In this document: positions 13,070 to 22,679 of the stretch, piece by piece | Layout: each line of letters opens with the position of its first letter | Position numbering within the stretch: position 1 is the stretch's first letter | Source: CAMXAS01 sp964442435 | Lineage (GTDB): Bacteria > Bacteroidota > Bacteroidia > Bacteroidales > P3 | Assembly: GCA_964442435.1 (NCBI GenBank) | Contig: CAYTZG010000003.1 | Coordinates: 62,001-126,000, forward strand | Direction: 5' to 3' | Length of the DNA: 64,000 nucleotides | The notes under the pieces: model-generated | Told to the model about the DNA's origin: nothing | Databases searched by the model: none | Seen by the model: the letters and a program-made list of their open reading frames with translations, nothing else | Translations under genes and position numbers: made by a program

Positions 13070-14164
13070 CTACCGTTGTTTGAAGCCGTCGAAGCCCTGC
13101 GCCTCCAAGCGCATCATCGGCCCGTTTTCCGGCACCATATAGCAGCCCTGCGCGGCCTCCACGATATGCCCGATGATATGGACTTCGGGGCAGTCCTTCA
13201 GCTTGTCGTAGTCTTTCTGCGCAATCGTGAACAGCAGCTCGTAGTCCTCGCCGCCGTTGAGCGCGGCCGTCGTCGGCACGATGTCGAAGATATCCAGCGC
13301 CTTGCAGGTCTCGGCGTCGATGGGGATTTTGTTGTCATAGACCATGCAGCCGCAGTGCGAGCGTTCGCACAGGTGCAGCAGCTCCGACGAAAGGCCGTCC
13401 GAGATGTCGATCATCGACGTCGGCTTCACGCCTTTCTCGGCCAGTAGCTTCACGATGTCGGTACGCGGTTCGGGCTTCAGCTGACGTTCCAGCACATACG
13501 AGAAATCCTGAAAGTCGGGCTGGGCGTTCGGGTTGGAGAGGAACGTCCGCTTCTCGCGTTCGAGGAGCAGCAGCCCGGCGTAGGCGCCGCCCAAGTCGCC
13601 CGACACGCAGATGAGGTCGTGCTCTTTCGCGCCGTCGCGGTAGCAGATGTCCTCCGGCTTGGCCGAGCCGAGCACGGTCACCGAGATGAACAGCCCCGCC
13701 GCCGACGAGGTGGTGTCGCCTCCCACGAGGTCCACGTGATAGCGGTCGCAGGCCAGCCGGATGCCGGTGTAGAGCTCTTCGAGCGCCTCCACGCTGTAGC
13801 GGTTCGAGGCCGCGATGCCGACGAGCACTTGGCGCGGCGTACCGTTCATGGCCGCGATGTCCGACAGGTTGACCGCCACGGCCTTGTAGCCCAAGTGACG
13901 CAGCGGGCAGTACGTCATATCGAAATGCACGCCCTCGCAGAGCAGGTCTTTGGAAACCAGCAGTTTCTCGCCTTCGGGCAGTTGCAGCACGGCCGCGTCG
14001 TCGCCCACGCCCTTGCACGTATAGCCGGCGTTGTGAATCGGGAGGTCGGCCGTCAGGCGGTCGATGAGCGGAAATTCGCCAATGCTGCCGATTTCGGTGC
14101 GGGGGGCCGGTTGCGGGTCTTGCGCCGCCTTTTCGGCCTTCGGTTTTGCGGAAGTCTTAGCCAT
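13070..14164 (-). CDS. thiL: Thiamine-monophosphate kinase
   Basis: ThiL phosphorylates thiamine monophosphate to the active cofactor thiamine diphosphate. Recognisable family motifs: GDDAAVLQLP, SKDLLCEGVHFD, AVNLSDIAAMNGTP, DLVGGDTTSS, and DISDGLSSEL. Length is 364 residues, a little above normal because of a 25-residue Lys/Ala/Pro-rich N-terminal extension (MAKTSAKPKAEKAAQDPQPA); the enzyme core would begin at IGEFPLIDRL. No closer Met is convincing, so ATG 14164 is kept. The S4 gene follows by 24 bp. A perfect 17-bp palindrome lies 23 bp upstream. Confidence 0.93.
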   Translation of the reverse strand: MAKTSAKPKAEKAAQDPQPAPRTEIGSIGEFPLIDRLTADLPIHNAGYTCKGVGDDAAVLQLPEGEKLLVSKDLLCEGVHFDMTYCPLRHLGYKAVAVNLSDIAAMNGTPRQVLVGIAASNRYSVEALEELYTGIRLACDRYHVDLVGGDTTSSAAGLFISVTVLGSAKPEDICYRDGAKEHDLICVSGDLGGAYAGLLLLEREKRTFLSNPNAQPDFQDFSYVLERQLKPEPRTDIVKLLAEKGVKPTSMIDISDGLSSELLHLCERSHCGCMVYDNKIPIDAETCKALDIFDIVPTTAALNGGEDYELLFTIAQKDYDKLKDCPEVHIIGHIVEAAQGCYMVPENGPMMRLEAQGFDGFKQR

Positions 14165-14186
14165 ATCGTATAAGTTGTATTTTTGT

Positions 14187-14203
14187 GTTCAGTCACACTG
14201 AAC
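14187..14203. promoter_or_regulatory. Palindrome upstream of thiL, possible operator
   Basis: GTTCAGTCACACTGAAC has perfect 7-bp arms around CAC. A partial copy, GTTCAGTCACTCTG, starts at 14252. The site lies in the 116-bp gap between thiL and the AlbA_2 gene. It could be a regulator site for thiL; I see no T run to make it a terminator. Confidence 0.4.
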
Positions 14204-14280
14204 AATTATAAAAATAATCTTATTTTCAAAGCGTTAAATCAATCTTCTTAAGTTCAGTCACTCTGCCGTCACATAGAATT

Positions 14281-15732
14281 TTATGCCCAAATTGGAACAT
14301 AGTGTGCATATTTTCGTGAGCGGTTTGCATCATCTAATTTTATATAATTGGCATTTACAGTCTCTGATATAATTCGTGAAGCAATAGAATAGTTTTCTGG
14401 ACTAATGGCCAGTCGCCCTCTAAAACTTTCGTTTGTCATTTTTTCTCCAGAAATGTATTGAAGACAGCAATGTTGATAGCAAGCCCTTATTTTGTCTTCT
14501 TTATTCATTTGACGTAAGGTTCTTGGAGAAAACATGGTTATTTTTGTATATAAATCATCCTGCGCAAAATCAGGTGCGGGTAATTGATATATCTCACATT
14601 CTGATAATGCTCGATCAATACCACTTCCCCGTTCTTCACAAAAATTCATTCTTCTCATAGTGTAGGCCAAACGTTCATTTCTGCTGATAGGTGCATGATC
14701 TATAAAGCGCAGAGTATCAATCAAAGGCTTGCCTGGATTGGTTATTTCCAAACGATTTTTAAAAATTTCAATCATGGGAGATGTGCCTCCAATGGAAAAA
14801 TCTTGATGAATTAACGCATTAGCAACAAATTCGCGTATAGCAATGGGTGGATACATAGGTTTATTTGTTCTTAATGCTTTCCCGATTTCTTCGTTGACAG
14901 GTAAATTTGAATTTATATAATCCGTTAGTTCTTCAAAACCGGTGGCATACCCCTTTATATGAATTTTTTCTTTAATGGTGTTTATTCTGTCGTTTCCTTT
15001 ATAAAAAATTACTCTTACTGCTTTTCGTGATAGATTGCCAAATGTGTTTAGGTCTATGGAAAAAAGAATAGCCCCAAGATTGGTAATGTCATAACAAGAT
15101 GGGCGTTTTTCTATAATATGCTCCTCAGATAATTTTTCTAATATTGCATCTTTATTTTCCGGTAGAGGAATGCCTAACAATCTAAATGCAGTAGGATAGT
15201 CAATTAAAGATAAAACATCGTCTGCATTCAATCCTTGTTTTGCGATTTTTGATTCAAAGAAATGATGATGGGTATTTTGCCAAATCTTTCGTTCGCGTTC
15301 AGGGTGGTCAGCAAGTTTTTTTTTGCATGAACCTACCCTTATGTAAGCTGTATTTTTAAATTTGACAGGTGTATTACCAGCTGCATCTATAATAAATATA
15401 ACAATACGTTTGCCTTGGATACATGTTTCGTGGATGGAAAAATCAATGCGAGGGCTTAGTTGAGTGGCTATCCAGTTTTCAATTTCTTGATTTCCAATTT
15501 TTTCTTTTTGTGGATTAAATGTCGTTCCGATAATTGCATGGGTAGTATCATCGAAACCGAAGGCTAAATAACCTGTGGATTGCCCCATGTAAGCTGCCCC
15601 ATTGGATAATGCGGAAATATATTCCCCTATCAATTCGGGTTGATAGTTATCTTTTTTTAGTTCAATCCATTCGCATTCTTTTGGAGAAGCTTGAATGTCT
15701 GATACAATTGTTTCGAGTTCTTTGTTTCCCAT
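14281..15732 (-). CDS. AlbA_2-domain (Schlafen-like) ATP-binding protein
   Basis: A 483-residue protein. The N-terminal AlbA_2 domain shows ECEWIELKKDNYQPELIGEY, ISALSNGAAYMGQSTGYLAF and later NTPVKFKNTAYIRVGSCKK. The middle and C-terminal part has the HATPase-like GNRELVANALIHQDFS-type motif (here IREFVANALIHQDFSIGG), PGKPLIDTLRF and ERGSGIDRA. This domain order is common in proteins annotated as transcriptional regulators or ATP-binding proteins, often in mobile or defence regions. It is clearly AT-rich compared with thiL and the gene upstream, suggesting transfer. Function unknown. Confidence 0.83.
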   Translation of the reverse strand: MGNKELETIVSDIQASPKECEWIELKKDNYQPELIGEYISALSNGAAYMGQSTGYLAFGFDDTTHAIIGTTFNPQKEKIGNQEIENWIATQLSPRIDFSIHETCIQGKRIVIFIIDAAGNTPVKFKNTAYIRVGSCKKKLADHPERERKIWQNTHHHFFESKIAKQGLNADDVLSLIDYPTAFRLLGIPLPENKDAILEKLSEEHIIEKRPSCYDITNLGAILFSIDLNTFGNLSRKAVRVIFYKGNDRINTIKEKIHIKGYATGFEELTDYINSNLPVNEEIGKALRTNKPMYPPIAIREFVANALIHQDFSIGGTSPMIEIFKNRLEITNPGKPLIDTLRFIDHAPISRNERLAYTMRRMNFCEERGSGIDRALSECEIYQLPAPDFAQDDLYTKITMFSPRTLRQMNKEDKIRACYQHCCLQYISGEKMTNESFRGRLAISPENYSIASRIISETVNANYIKLDDANRSRKYAHYVPIWA

Positions 15733-15792
15733 AACCCTAAAAAGTGCGTTTCTTTTGCATAAAGCAAAGATAATGATTTTATTTATTTCCCG

Positions 15793-18700
15793 TTAAAAAT
15801 CGGTCGAGAGTGAGAAATAGAACACGGGCTTGTCGTGCACCAAGCCGTTCTCCACGCCCCAGGCAAGGTCAAACCGCATGAAGTAGCCCAGCAGCTGACA
15901 GCGCAGCCCCGCCCCGAAGCCCAGCACAATCGGGTTCGCCTCCTTCTCCAGTTCAATCGTGATTTTGCCGTCCTCTATGGTCTGTTTGTAAAACGGGTTG
16001 TCTTTCGACCACGGGTTCCAGTCGCTCCACGCGCTGCCCACGTCGGCGAACGCCACGAGCTGCAGGTGGCGCAGGAACGACGACTTGACCGGCCCGCGCG
16101 ACAGCACCTGCGCGAACGGGAAGCGGATTTCGCTGTTGATGACGACAAAGCTGTTGCCGTTGCGGATGTTCTGGATAAAGCCGCGCATATTCGTGGCCAG
16201 CGTCTGATAGGCGTAGTTCTGATTCGGGTCGGTCTGCACGTCGCTGTTGAAGCGCGGCAGCAGCCAGCCGTCTATGCCGCCCATGTAATACACGAGCTTC
16301 TGTTGTCCGAACGAGGTCGAGGCCGCGATGCGGTTCGCCCAAATCAGCGTCTTGTACAGCCGTCGGTAGTCGCGGAAATCGACGCCCACCACAAACAGGT
16401 TTTGGTTGTCGTGCACGATGCCCTGATAGTATTCGGCAAACACCTTGCCGCGCGTGCCATAGTATATATTCTGCGTCACGAAGCGCGAGCGGTCATACAC
16501 CCATTCCCCCTTGAGCCCCACTTTCAGCTGCTGTTGCATCGGTTCGATAAGGCTGTTCCATTCGTAACTCTTGAACACCGTGCGGTCGTAGCGTGCAAAA
16601 ACGGTACCCTTGATCATGCTCACGGGCGAGAGCGGATATTTCATCACGTAGTAGCCGTTGTAAGTGTTTTGCTTATAAGGCTCCACGTTCATGCTGTTGT
16701 CGTTCCGGTTGATGATGTGGAACACGAACTGGTGGCCGAGGCGCCGTTCCAGATACTCGTAACTCAGCAGGTATTCAAACGTCGTGAAGTCGAACGAGAA
16801 GCTGAAGCCGCCGATAATCCGGTGGTTCTCCATCAGGTCCGACAGCGAGATCTGCGTAAAGCCGTTGACGTCCGAGTTGAGGTAAATGGGCGAGGAGCTG
16901 TTCGTAAACGCCTGATACGTCGTGTTCAGGAAGCTGAAGCCCAACTGCGCCGTCGCCTGGTTGATGGAGAACTCCGGCCGGTACGTGTATTGTTTCGGCG
17001 GCACGCGGGCCGGGACGGAATCCGCGGCCAATTCGGCAGGGGCGGGTTCGGCGGCGGTGTCGGCCGGATTATCGGCCTGACGGTTTTTCCGTTTGTTATT
17101 TTTTTTGACCCGACGGGACGCCGTGGCGCCCGTGGTGTCGGTGGGGGCATCACCCGCCGGGCTTACCCCGCTTGGGGCGACAGGTCCGCCAATGGCGGGC
17201 GCGGCGGAAGTGTCCGCCGCAGGGGTCTGCCGGCGGGCGTCCGCCGTATCGGGCGTGGCGGCGGAGGCTTCCGGCCGAGGCGCTCCGAGGCCGGCCGCCG
17301 CGCGGGCCGCCAGATAGCGGTCAAAGGCCGTCGTATCGCTGCGGTCTTCATAGCGGTCGGCATGGAGTGCGAGCGACTGACGGAGGCGGCCCGTGCCCGG
17401 CGCAGCCGCGCCCGCCGTCACGGCCTGCGCCGTGTCGGCCGCGGCGGCCGCCGCCAGGCTGTCGGCAATGGCTTGCCGCCGTTCCATACGCGCTATTTTG
17501 GCCAAAATTTCGGACTTGAAAGCCGTGGGCGGCGCCAAGGTCGCCGGCGGCAGTTTGGGGTACAGCTCGTCGCGCAGCGACAACAGCGGTTCCACGGCCA
17601 GCACATAGCGGCCGTTCTCCAAGCCGAGGCTCGTATATACGCCCGACTTGGCCGAGGCGTCTATCTCGCGCAGACCGGCCGGCCGGTTGCCGAGCGGCAC
17701 GCTCTCAAACGTGCGGCGGTAGTGGATGGCCGTGTCCACGTGGTCCATGACACGCCCGAAGCCGCCCGCCGCCAAGTCGGTCTTGCCGGCCGCGTTCGTC
17801 AGGAACAGCAGCCGGCGGCTGTCGAGCGGGTTGGGCGAGGAGAGGCGGACGCGCTCCTGTTCGTCCGTCATCTGAAACAGCGTGACGCCGCCTTTCTTCA
17901 GGTCGTAGGCAAACAGGTTCGTGCCCTTCTTCATCGAGGGCGCCACTTCGAATTTCTGCCCCTTGCGGAGCGTATCGTCGGGTCGGTTCGACACAAAGAC
18001 GAGCAACGACGTGCCGGGGATAAACGTCGGCTCCTTGTCGTCGTAGAGGTCGAACGTCAGCTGCTTGTCGGTGCCGGCCATCAGGTTGTGCAGGAAGATG
18101 TCCGACTGGCCGTTGCTTGAGGCCGCTATCGCGATGCTGCGGCCGTCGGGCGAGAAGCTGAACGACGTTATTTTCTCGAAATAGTCCAGATAATAGCGGC
18201 GGATGTCCTTGCGCTTCTTCTCCAAGTCGTAGATGAGGAGCGTCGTGCGGCCCTTCTCCTCCGTGATGATGCCCAAGGCGTGGCCGTTGGGGTGCCAGGC
18301 CAGCACGGGAAACGAGTAGTCGGGCATGTCGTTCACGGCCGCTCCCGTCCTATAGACGCACCGCCGCCGCGACGGGTTCAGGCTCTGTATATACACTTTG
18401 GCGCGCCCCAACCAGTTGGATGTAAAGGCCAATTCGCCTCCGTTGTGGCGGTCTGAAGCCGTTTCACGGCCTGCGGTGGCGCGGCTGTCCGCCCCACCGT
18501 CCTGCCCGTTGCGCCGCGCCGCCGCGCGCGCCAGCCCCTCCTGCGAGGCCGTCAGCGCGCTGTCGCGCCACACCGCCCCCGGGTTCACCGTAAACCGGCT
18601 GTAAACCGTTTCGGGCTTGTTCGTGCGTTTCAGCACCGCATGATGGCTCACGCTGTCGCGCTTCAGCCCCGCCTCCCGTTCCGCATAAAACGCGCGGAAG

Positions 18701-19542
18701 CCTTTGAGCAGGTCTTTCATCTTGGTATTGAGCGCAATGCGGAACGTCTTGTCCATATTGCGTTCGGAAGCCACAATCCGCACGCAGCGCGGCACGGCGT
18801 CCGTGCCGTAGGTCTGCGCGATGAAATACCAGAACGCATGGCCGGCAAAGGCCGCATCCTCGCCATATACGCCCGACAGATACCGGTAGTCGTTGCGCAG
18901 GATGGCCTGCTGGATGCGTTCGTCATACTGTTCGTTCCAAGGCTCGCTGAAATAAGCCGCCAAACCCTCCGTAAACCAGGCCGGCAGGTCCATGAGATAC
19001 GAGTTCTTGTACTGCGTGCTCACCTTGGCGCCCGAAATGGCCTGCGTCAGCAACACCGACGCCATGCCGCGCCTTATCTGCCGCTCGAACGCCACATAGT
19101 CGCCCTCGAAATACAGAAACACCTTGTTGTCGATAAAACGCGTCACGCCGCCCGTGTTGTAGCCCACCTCGCTGCTCTCGTCCAGATAGCCGATGTTGCT
19201 CTGCTTGAAGTCGCTCAGCCGGTTGAAGACAATGAATTTGAGCGCGTCCTGCGTCTGATAGCCGATGGCCTGCTCCATCTCCGGCAAATGATACTGCAGG
19301 TAGTTGGCCGTATAGAGCGCCAGGTTGCGCCCCTTGCGGTTGAAATAGACGTCGAAGCCGTCGAAACGGTAGTACGACCAAAAAAATTTCTCGTATTGCA
19401 CGCGCTTCCGGCCGAAGCTCATCTCGGAACCGGTATAGAACTGCGCCTGTCCCACGCCCGTCGCGGTCACCGTCAGCAAAAGCCAAAGCAAGGCTTTCCC
19501 GGCGGGGGAGGCAGGCGTGAGGCGGGGCGGTTCGTGCGGCAT
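15793..19542 (-). CDS. Large outer-membrane protein: peptidase-MA-like, TolB propeller and C-terminal barrel
   Basis: About 1,249 residues from ATG 19542; a further in-frame ATG at 19617 would add 25 residues overlapping the pckA terminator and lacks a signal peptide directly behind it. Order: signal peptide (LLWLLLTVTATGVGQAQ); a gluzincin-like region with LPAWFTEGLAAYFSE; a TolB/PD40 propeller (SFSPDGRSIAIAASS, FVSNRPDDTL); a long Ala/Pro/Thr-rich spacer with KKNNKRKN; and a C-terminal beta-barrel ending in VFYFSLSTDF, an outer-membrane-type end. Where a peptidase would have HExxH there is IRRGMASVLL, so it is probably not an active metalloprotease. A homologous family occurs across Bacteroidetes; function unknown. 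Confidence 0.8.
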   Translation of the reverse strand: MPHEPPRLTPASPAGKALLWLLLTVTATGVGQAQFYTGSEMSFGRKRVQYEKFFWSYYRFDGFDVYFNRKGRNLALYTANYLQYHLPEMEQAIGYQTQDALKFIVFNRLSDFKQSNIGYLDESSEVGYNTGGVTRFIDNKVFLYFEGDYVAFERQIRRGMASVLLTQAISGAKVSTQYKNSYLMDLPAWFTEGLAAYFSEPWNEQYDERIQQAILRNDYRYLSGVYGEDAAFAGHAFWYFIAQTYGTDAVPRCVRIVASERNMDKTFRIALNTKMKDLLKGFRAFYAEREAGLKRDSVSHHAVLKRTNKPETVYSRFTVNPGAVWRDSALTASQEGLARAAARRNGQDGGADSRATAGRETASDRHNGGELAFTSNWLGRAKVYIQSLNPSRRRCVYRTGAAVNDMPDYSFPVLAWHPNGHALGIITEEKGRTTLLIYDLEKKRKDIRRYYLDYFEKITSFSFSPDGRSIAIAASSNGQSDIFLHNLMAGTDKQLTFDLYDDKEPTFIPGTSLLVFVSNRPDDTLRKGQKFEVAPSMKKGTNLFAYDLKKGGVTLFQMTDEQERVRLSSPNPLDSRRLLFLTNAAGKTDLAAGGFGRVMDHVDTAIHYRRTFESVPLGNRPAGLREIDASAKSGVYTSLGLENGRYVLAVEPLLSLRDELYPKLPPATLAPPTAFKSEILAKIARMERRQAIADSLAAAAAADTAQAVTAGAAAPGTGRLRQSLALHADRYEDRSDTTAFDRYLAARAAAGLGAPRPEASAATPDTADARRQTPAADTSAAPAIGGPVAPSGVSPAGDAPTDTTGATASRRVKKNNKRKNRQADNPADTAAEPAPAELAADSVPARVPPKQYTYRPEFSINQATAQLGFSFLNTTYQAFTNSSSPIYLNSDVNGFTQISLSDLMENHRIIGGFSFSFDFTTFEYLLSYEYLERRLGHQFVFHIINRNDNSMNVEPYKQNTYNGYYVMKYPLSPVSMIKGTVFARYDRTVFKSYEWNSLIEPMQQQLKVGLKGEWVYDRSRFVTQNIYYGTRGKVFAEYYQGIVHDNQNLFVVGVDFRDYRRLYKTLIWANRIAASTSFGQQKLVYYMGGIDGWLLPRFNSDVQTDPNQNYAYQTLATNMRGFIQNIRNGNSFVVINSEIRFPFAQVLSRGPVKSSFLRHLQLVAFADVGSAWSDWNPWSKDNPFYKQTIEDGKITIELEKEANPIVLGFGAGLRCQLLGYFMRFDLAWGVENGLVHDKPVFYFSLSTDF

Positions 19543-19554
19543 AACGTTAAAATG

Positions 19555-19591
19555 AAAAAAGGGCGGACCGAACCATCGTCCGGATCCGCCC
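19555..19591 (-). terminator. Terminator after pckA
   Basis: On the minus strand GGGCGGATCC pairs with GGTCCGCCC, followed by TTTTTT. It lies just after the pckA stop and just before the next gene's start codon at 19542, so that gene likely depends on read-through or its own weak promoter. Confidence 0.75.
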
Positions 19592-19620
19592 GCGGGTTTG
19601 CATGGTGTCGAAGTCAAAGA

Positions 19621-21255
19621 CTACAACTGAGGACCGGCCGCCACAAGGCGTTTGCCCTCTTCGTTGTCGGTAAAGTTCTCGAAATTCTTGATGAATTTCT
19701 CGCCCAGTTCGCGGGCCGCCTTGTCCCAGTCGGCCGGATTTTCCCACAGGTTGCGCGGGTTGAGGATTTTGGGATCCACACGGTTCACGGCCTTGGGCAC
19801 CGCCAGGCCGAATACCGGAATCGTCTCGGTCTCCGCCTTGTCGAGCGAACCGTCCAGAATGGCGTCGATGATGGCGCGCGTGGACGGGATGTCGATACGG
19901 CGGCCAACACCGTAAGGCCCGCCAATCCAGCCCGTGTTCACGAGGTAAGCCGTCGAGTTGTGCTGACGCATCTTCTTGACGAGTTCCTGCGCGTATTTCG
20001 TCGGGTGCAGCAACAGGAAGGCCGCGCCGAAGCAGGACGAGAACGTGGGCGTCGGTTCCTTGATGCCGCGTTCGGTACCGGCCACCTTGGCCGTATAGCC
20101 GCTCAGGAACTGATACATCGTCTGGTCGGGCGTCAGGCGCGATACGGGCGGCAGAACGCCGAACGCGTCGGCCGTCAGGAAAATCACCTTCGACGGGTGA
20201 CCCGCCTTGGAAACCGGCTTTACGATGTTGTTGATGTGGTAGATAGGATACGAAACACGCGTGTTTTCCGTCTTGGAGGCGTCATCGAAGTCGATATGGC
20301 CCTTGGCGTCGATAACGACGTTTTCGAGCAGCGCGTCCCGTTTGATGGCGCCGTAAATGTCGGGCTCGTTTTCCTTGCTCAGGTGGATGCATTTGGCGTA
20401 GCAGCCGCCTTCGAAGTTGAAGACACCTTCGTCGTCCCAGCCGTGTTCGTCATCGCCGATGAGCTCGCGGTTCGGGTCGGTCGAAAGCGTGGTCTTGCCC
20501 GTGCCGGACAAGCCGAAGAAAATGGCCGTGTCGCCGTCTTTGCCCTTGTTGGCCGAGCAGTGCATGGCCGCCATGCCGTTGAGCGGCAGGAAGTAGTTCA
20601 TGACCGAGAACAAACCTTTCTTCATTTCGCCGCCGTACCACGTGCCGCCGATAACGGCGCGCTTCAGACCCAGGTGGAAGGCCACGAACACCTCGCTGTT
20701 CATGCCTTCGGCCTTGAAGTCGGGATAGGTCGTCTTGCAGGCGTTGAGCATGATGAAGTCGGGCTTGAACGTCTTGAGTTCATCTTCGCTCGGGCGGATA
20801 AACATATTCTTGACAAAGTGCGCCTGCCACGCCACTTCGGTGATGACGCGGATGCAGATGCGGCTGTTGGGGTTCGCGCCCACATAGCCGTCCTGTACAT
20901 ACAGGTTCTTGGCCGACAGCTGCGCGCTGCCCTTCTTGTAAAGCTTTTCCCACAGTTCGGGCGAGATGGCCTTGTTGTCGGAGCCCTTGCGGCCCGCCTG
21001 CGCCCACCATACGTTGTTTTCCGAACCGGGTTCCTTCACGATATATTTGTCTTTGGGAGAACGGCCGGTAAATTCGCCCGTGTCCACGCTCACGGCGCCC
21101 ATATCGGTCAGATAGGCGCGGTCGAAGCCGGTCAGGCCGGCTTTGGTTTCGTGTTCGTACAATTCGTCATAAGACAGGTTGTAGTAAATGTCCTTGACAT
21201 TTTCGATGCCGTAAGACGCCAAGTCTTTGCGGATCTGTTCCAAATTTTGGTTCAT
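19621..21255 (-). CDS. pckA: Phosphoenolpyruvate carboxykinase (ATP)
   Basis: Converts oxaloacetate and ATP to phosphoenolpyruvate, CO2 and ADP; in many gut Bacteroidetes it runs in the reverse direction to fix CO2 during succinate production. The 544-residue protein has the family's signatures: FTGRSPKDKYIV, the P-loop GLSGTGKTTLSTDP, GDDEHGWDDEGVFNFEGGCY and RVSYPIYHI. Length is typical (about 540). YitT gene lies upstream in the same direction (71 bp). A strong terminator follows. Confidence 0.96.
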   Translation of the reverse strand: MNQNLEQIRKDLASYGIENVKDIYYNLSYDELYEHETKAGLTGFDRAYLTDMGAVSVDTGEFTGRSPKDKYIVKEPGSENNVWWAQAGRKGSDNKAISPELWEKLYKKGSAQLSAKNLYVQDGYVGANPNSRICIRVITEVAWQAHFVKNMFIRPSEDELKTFKPDFIMLNACKTTYPDFKAEGMNSEVFVAFHLGLKRAVIGGTWYGGEMKKGLFSVMNYFLPLNGMAAMHCSANKGKDGDTAIFFGLSGTGKTTLSTDPNRELIGDDEHGWDDEGVFNFEGGCYAKCIHLSKENEPDIYGAIKRDALLENVVIDAKGHIDFDDASKTENTRVSYPIYHINNIVKPVSKAGHPSKVIFLTADAFGVLPPVSRLTPDQTMYQFLSGYTAKVAGTERGIKEPTPTFSSCFGAAFLLLHPTKYAQELVKKMRQHNSTAYLVNTGWIGGPYGVGRRIDIPSTRAIIDAILDGSLDKAETETIPVFGLAVPKAVNRVDPKILNPRNLWENPADWDKAARELGEKFIKNFENFTDNEEGKRLVAAGPQL

Positions 21256-21326
21256 ACGTTAAATCCTTTTCTTTTTTAACCTTCTATTGCTTTTATAACT
21301 CTTTGTCTCTGTCCTTCACGCGTTTC

Positions 21327-22286
21327 CTATTTAAACGCTTGGAAGCCCTTGCCATACACGCCCGTGGCTTTCGTCACGCTCGTAAAGGCGTCGGGGTCAA
21401 TGTCACGTATGCGGCGCAACACGTTCTGCATCTCGTATTTACGCACCACGGCAAACAATACGTTCGATTGCTTCTTCGAATAAAAACCCTTGGCGTCCAA
21501 GAGCGTCACCCCACGGTGCATCTCGGTGCTGATCATTTCGGCTATTTCCTCGTGTTTGTTGGAGGAAATGAGCATCTGCACGCTCGACTGCGCACCCATC
21601 ACGATGAGGTCTATCGTGTAGGACGTCACCGTCATGACCACAAAGCCGTACAGCACGACCCGCAACGATTCCTCCGGCGATTTCCCAAGGAAATAGTAGA
21701 AAATGAGGAAAGACGACGAGATGATGCCGAGGTCGCAGTAAAGGATGACCCGACCCGGGCTGACGTTGTGGTATTTGGTGATAATCAGCGCCACGATGTC
21801 GGTGCCGCCCGTGCTGCCGCCGTAGTTGAAGGCCGTGCCCACCGACAGCCCGATGAGCGCGCCGCCGATAACGGCCGACAGGAACGGGTCCTGATCCAAA
21901 ACCGGCTGTTTGAGCAGCCCCTGCCAAAGCGTTACGAAAAACGACAGGAAGAAAATGGCCCATACCGTTTTGAAACCGAACGCATTGCCGAGGATTTTAA
22001 AGCCGATGAGCAACAAGACGGCGTTGATGACGAAGGCCGAGATACCGACCGGAATCCGGTGCCCCGTGGCATAGTACAACAGCGTGGAGATACCGTTCAC
22101 GCCGCCGCTGACGATGTTCGAGTTGATGATGAACATCACGAGCGCGAAGGCGTAGAGGCACAGACAGAGCGTGATAACGATGTAACTCTTTACCTCACGC
22201 TTGACCTGCTTCTTATCCAACGGCTTCGCCGGAAACAACTCTTTCCAGAACGGTTTCTTGCCCTTGGCGTCCGATTGTTCGCTCAT
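21327..22286 (-). CDS. YitT family membrane protein (DUF161 + DUF2179)
   Basis: A 319-residue protein with about five or six transmembrane segments after a basic N-terminus (KKQVKREVKSYIVITLCLCL). Glycine-rich motifs INSNIVSGGVNGISTLLYY and FNYGGSTGGTDIVALII are typical of the duplicated YitT_membrane repeat. The soluble C-terminal DUF2179 domain shows RGVTLLDAKGFYSKK and VRKYEMQNVLRRIRDIDPDAF. The family is widespread; its transport role is uncertain. It is transcribed toward pckA. Confidence 0.92.
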   Translation of the reverse strand: MSEQSDAKGKKPFWKELFPAKPLDKKQVKREVKSYIVITLCLCLYAFALVMFIINSNIVSGGVNGISTLLYYATGHRIPVGISAFVINAVLLLIGFKILGNAFGFKTVWAIFFLSFFVTLWQGLLKQPVLDQDPFLSAVIGGALIGLSVGTAFNYGGSTGGTDIVALIITKYHNVSPGRVILYCDLGIISSSFLIFYYFLGKSPEESLRVVLYGFVVMTVTSYTIDLIVMGAQSSVQMLISSNKHEEIAEMISTEMHRGVTLLDAKGFYSKKQSNVLFAVVRKYEMQNVLRRIRDIDPDAFTSVTKATGVYGKGFQAFK

Positions 22287-22397
22287 GCTTTAACTGATTA
22301 AAATTAGCCGTTTGGCGGATTTTACGACTTTTAAAGCCCTTCTCCACCAATAAGGCTGGCAAAGATAATGCAAGTTGAGCGCATTTCCAAACCGTGT

Positions 22398-22509
22398 GGC
22401 GCACCGCGCCGCCACAGAGTGGCGTGCGTAAGGATAAGGCCGCCGTCGAAAACTTGTTTTCAGATGGCGGCCTTATCCTTACGGCGGCGTTGCCGCTGCG
22501 CGGTGCGCC
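22398..22509. repeat. 112-bp composite hairpin (inverted repeat)
   Basis: Outer arms GGCGCACCGCGC (22398-22409) and GCGCGGTGCGCC (22498-22509) are perfectly complementary. The middle arms CGTAAGGATAAGGCCGCC (22427-22444) and its complement (22466-22483) are 18 bp and perfect. The tip is GAAAAC (22448-22453) / GTTTTC (22456-22461) with a 2-nt loop. It lies in the 393-bp gap between YitT and the AT-rich island and is GC-rich. It could be a REP-type palindrome, a strong terminator-like structure, or an element end; it lacks a T run. Confidence 0.85.
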
Positions 22510-22616
22510 CTACATTGTCGTCGAATGCCGAAACGCCGCCTATCTTCACCGATTAGGTAAAGAAGGGTCTTAAATCCATGTTTGTCGCAAAAACATAAAG
22601 AGGTTATCAATGAAAT

Positions 22617-22647
22617 TTTGTGCATTAGAGATGTTTTTGTATCTTTG
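22617..22647 (+). promoter_or_regulatory. Promoter of the sce7726 operon
   Basis: TTTG (22617-22620), 19-nt spacer, TATCTTTG (22640-22647): a near-perfect Bacteroidetes housekeeping promoter. The leader is about 25 nt. The remaining part of the 22287-22679 gap outside the hairpin shows no further feature. Confidence 0.78.
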
Positions 22648-22679
22648 TTACAAAAGTTTTAAATAGGGTATGTTATAAA

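Noticed and set aside
15835..21279. Long plus-strand frames opposite the TolB/barrel gene and pckA
   Set aside because: pckA and the barrel protein are unmistakable on the minus strand; the plus-strand translations are Arg/His/Val-rich shadows.
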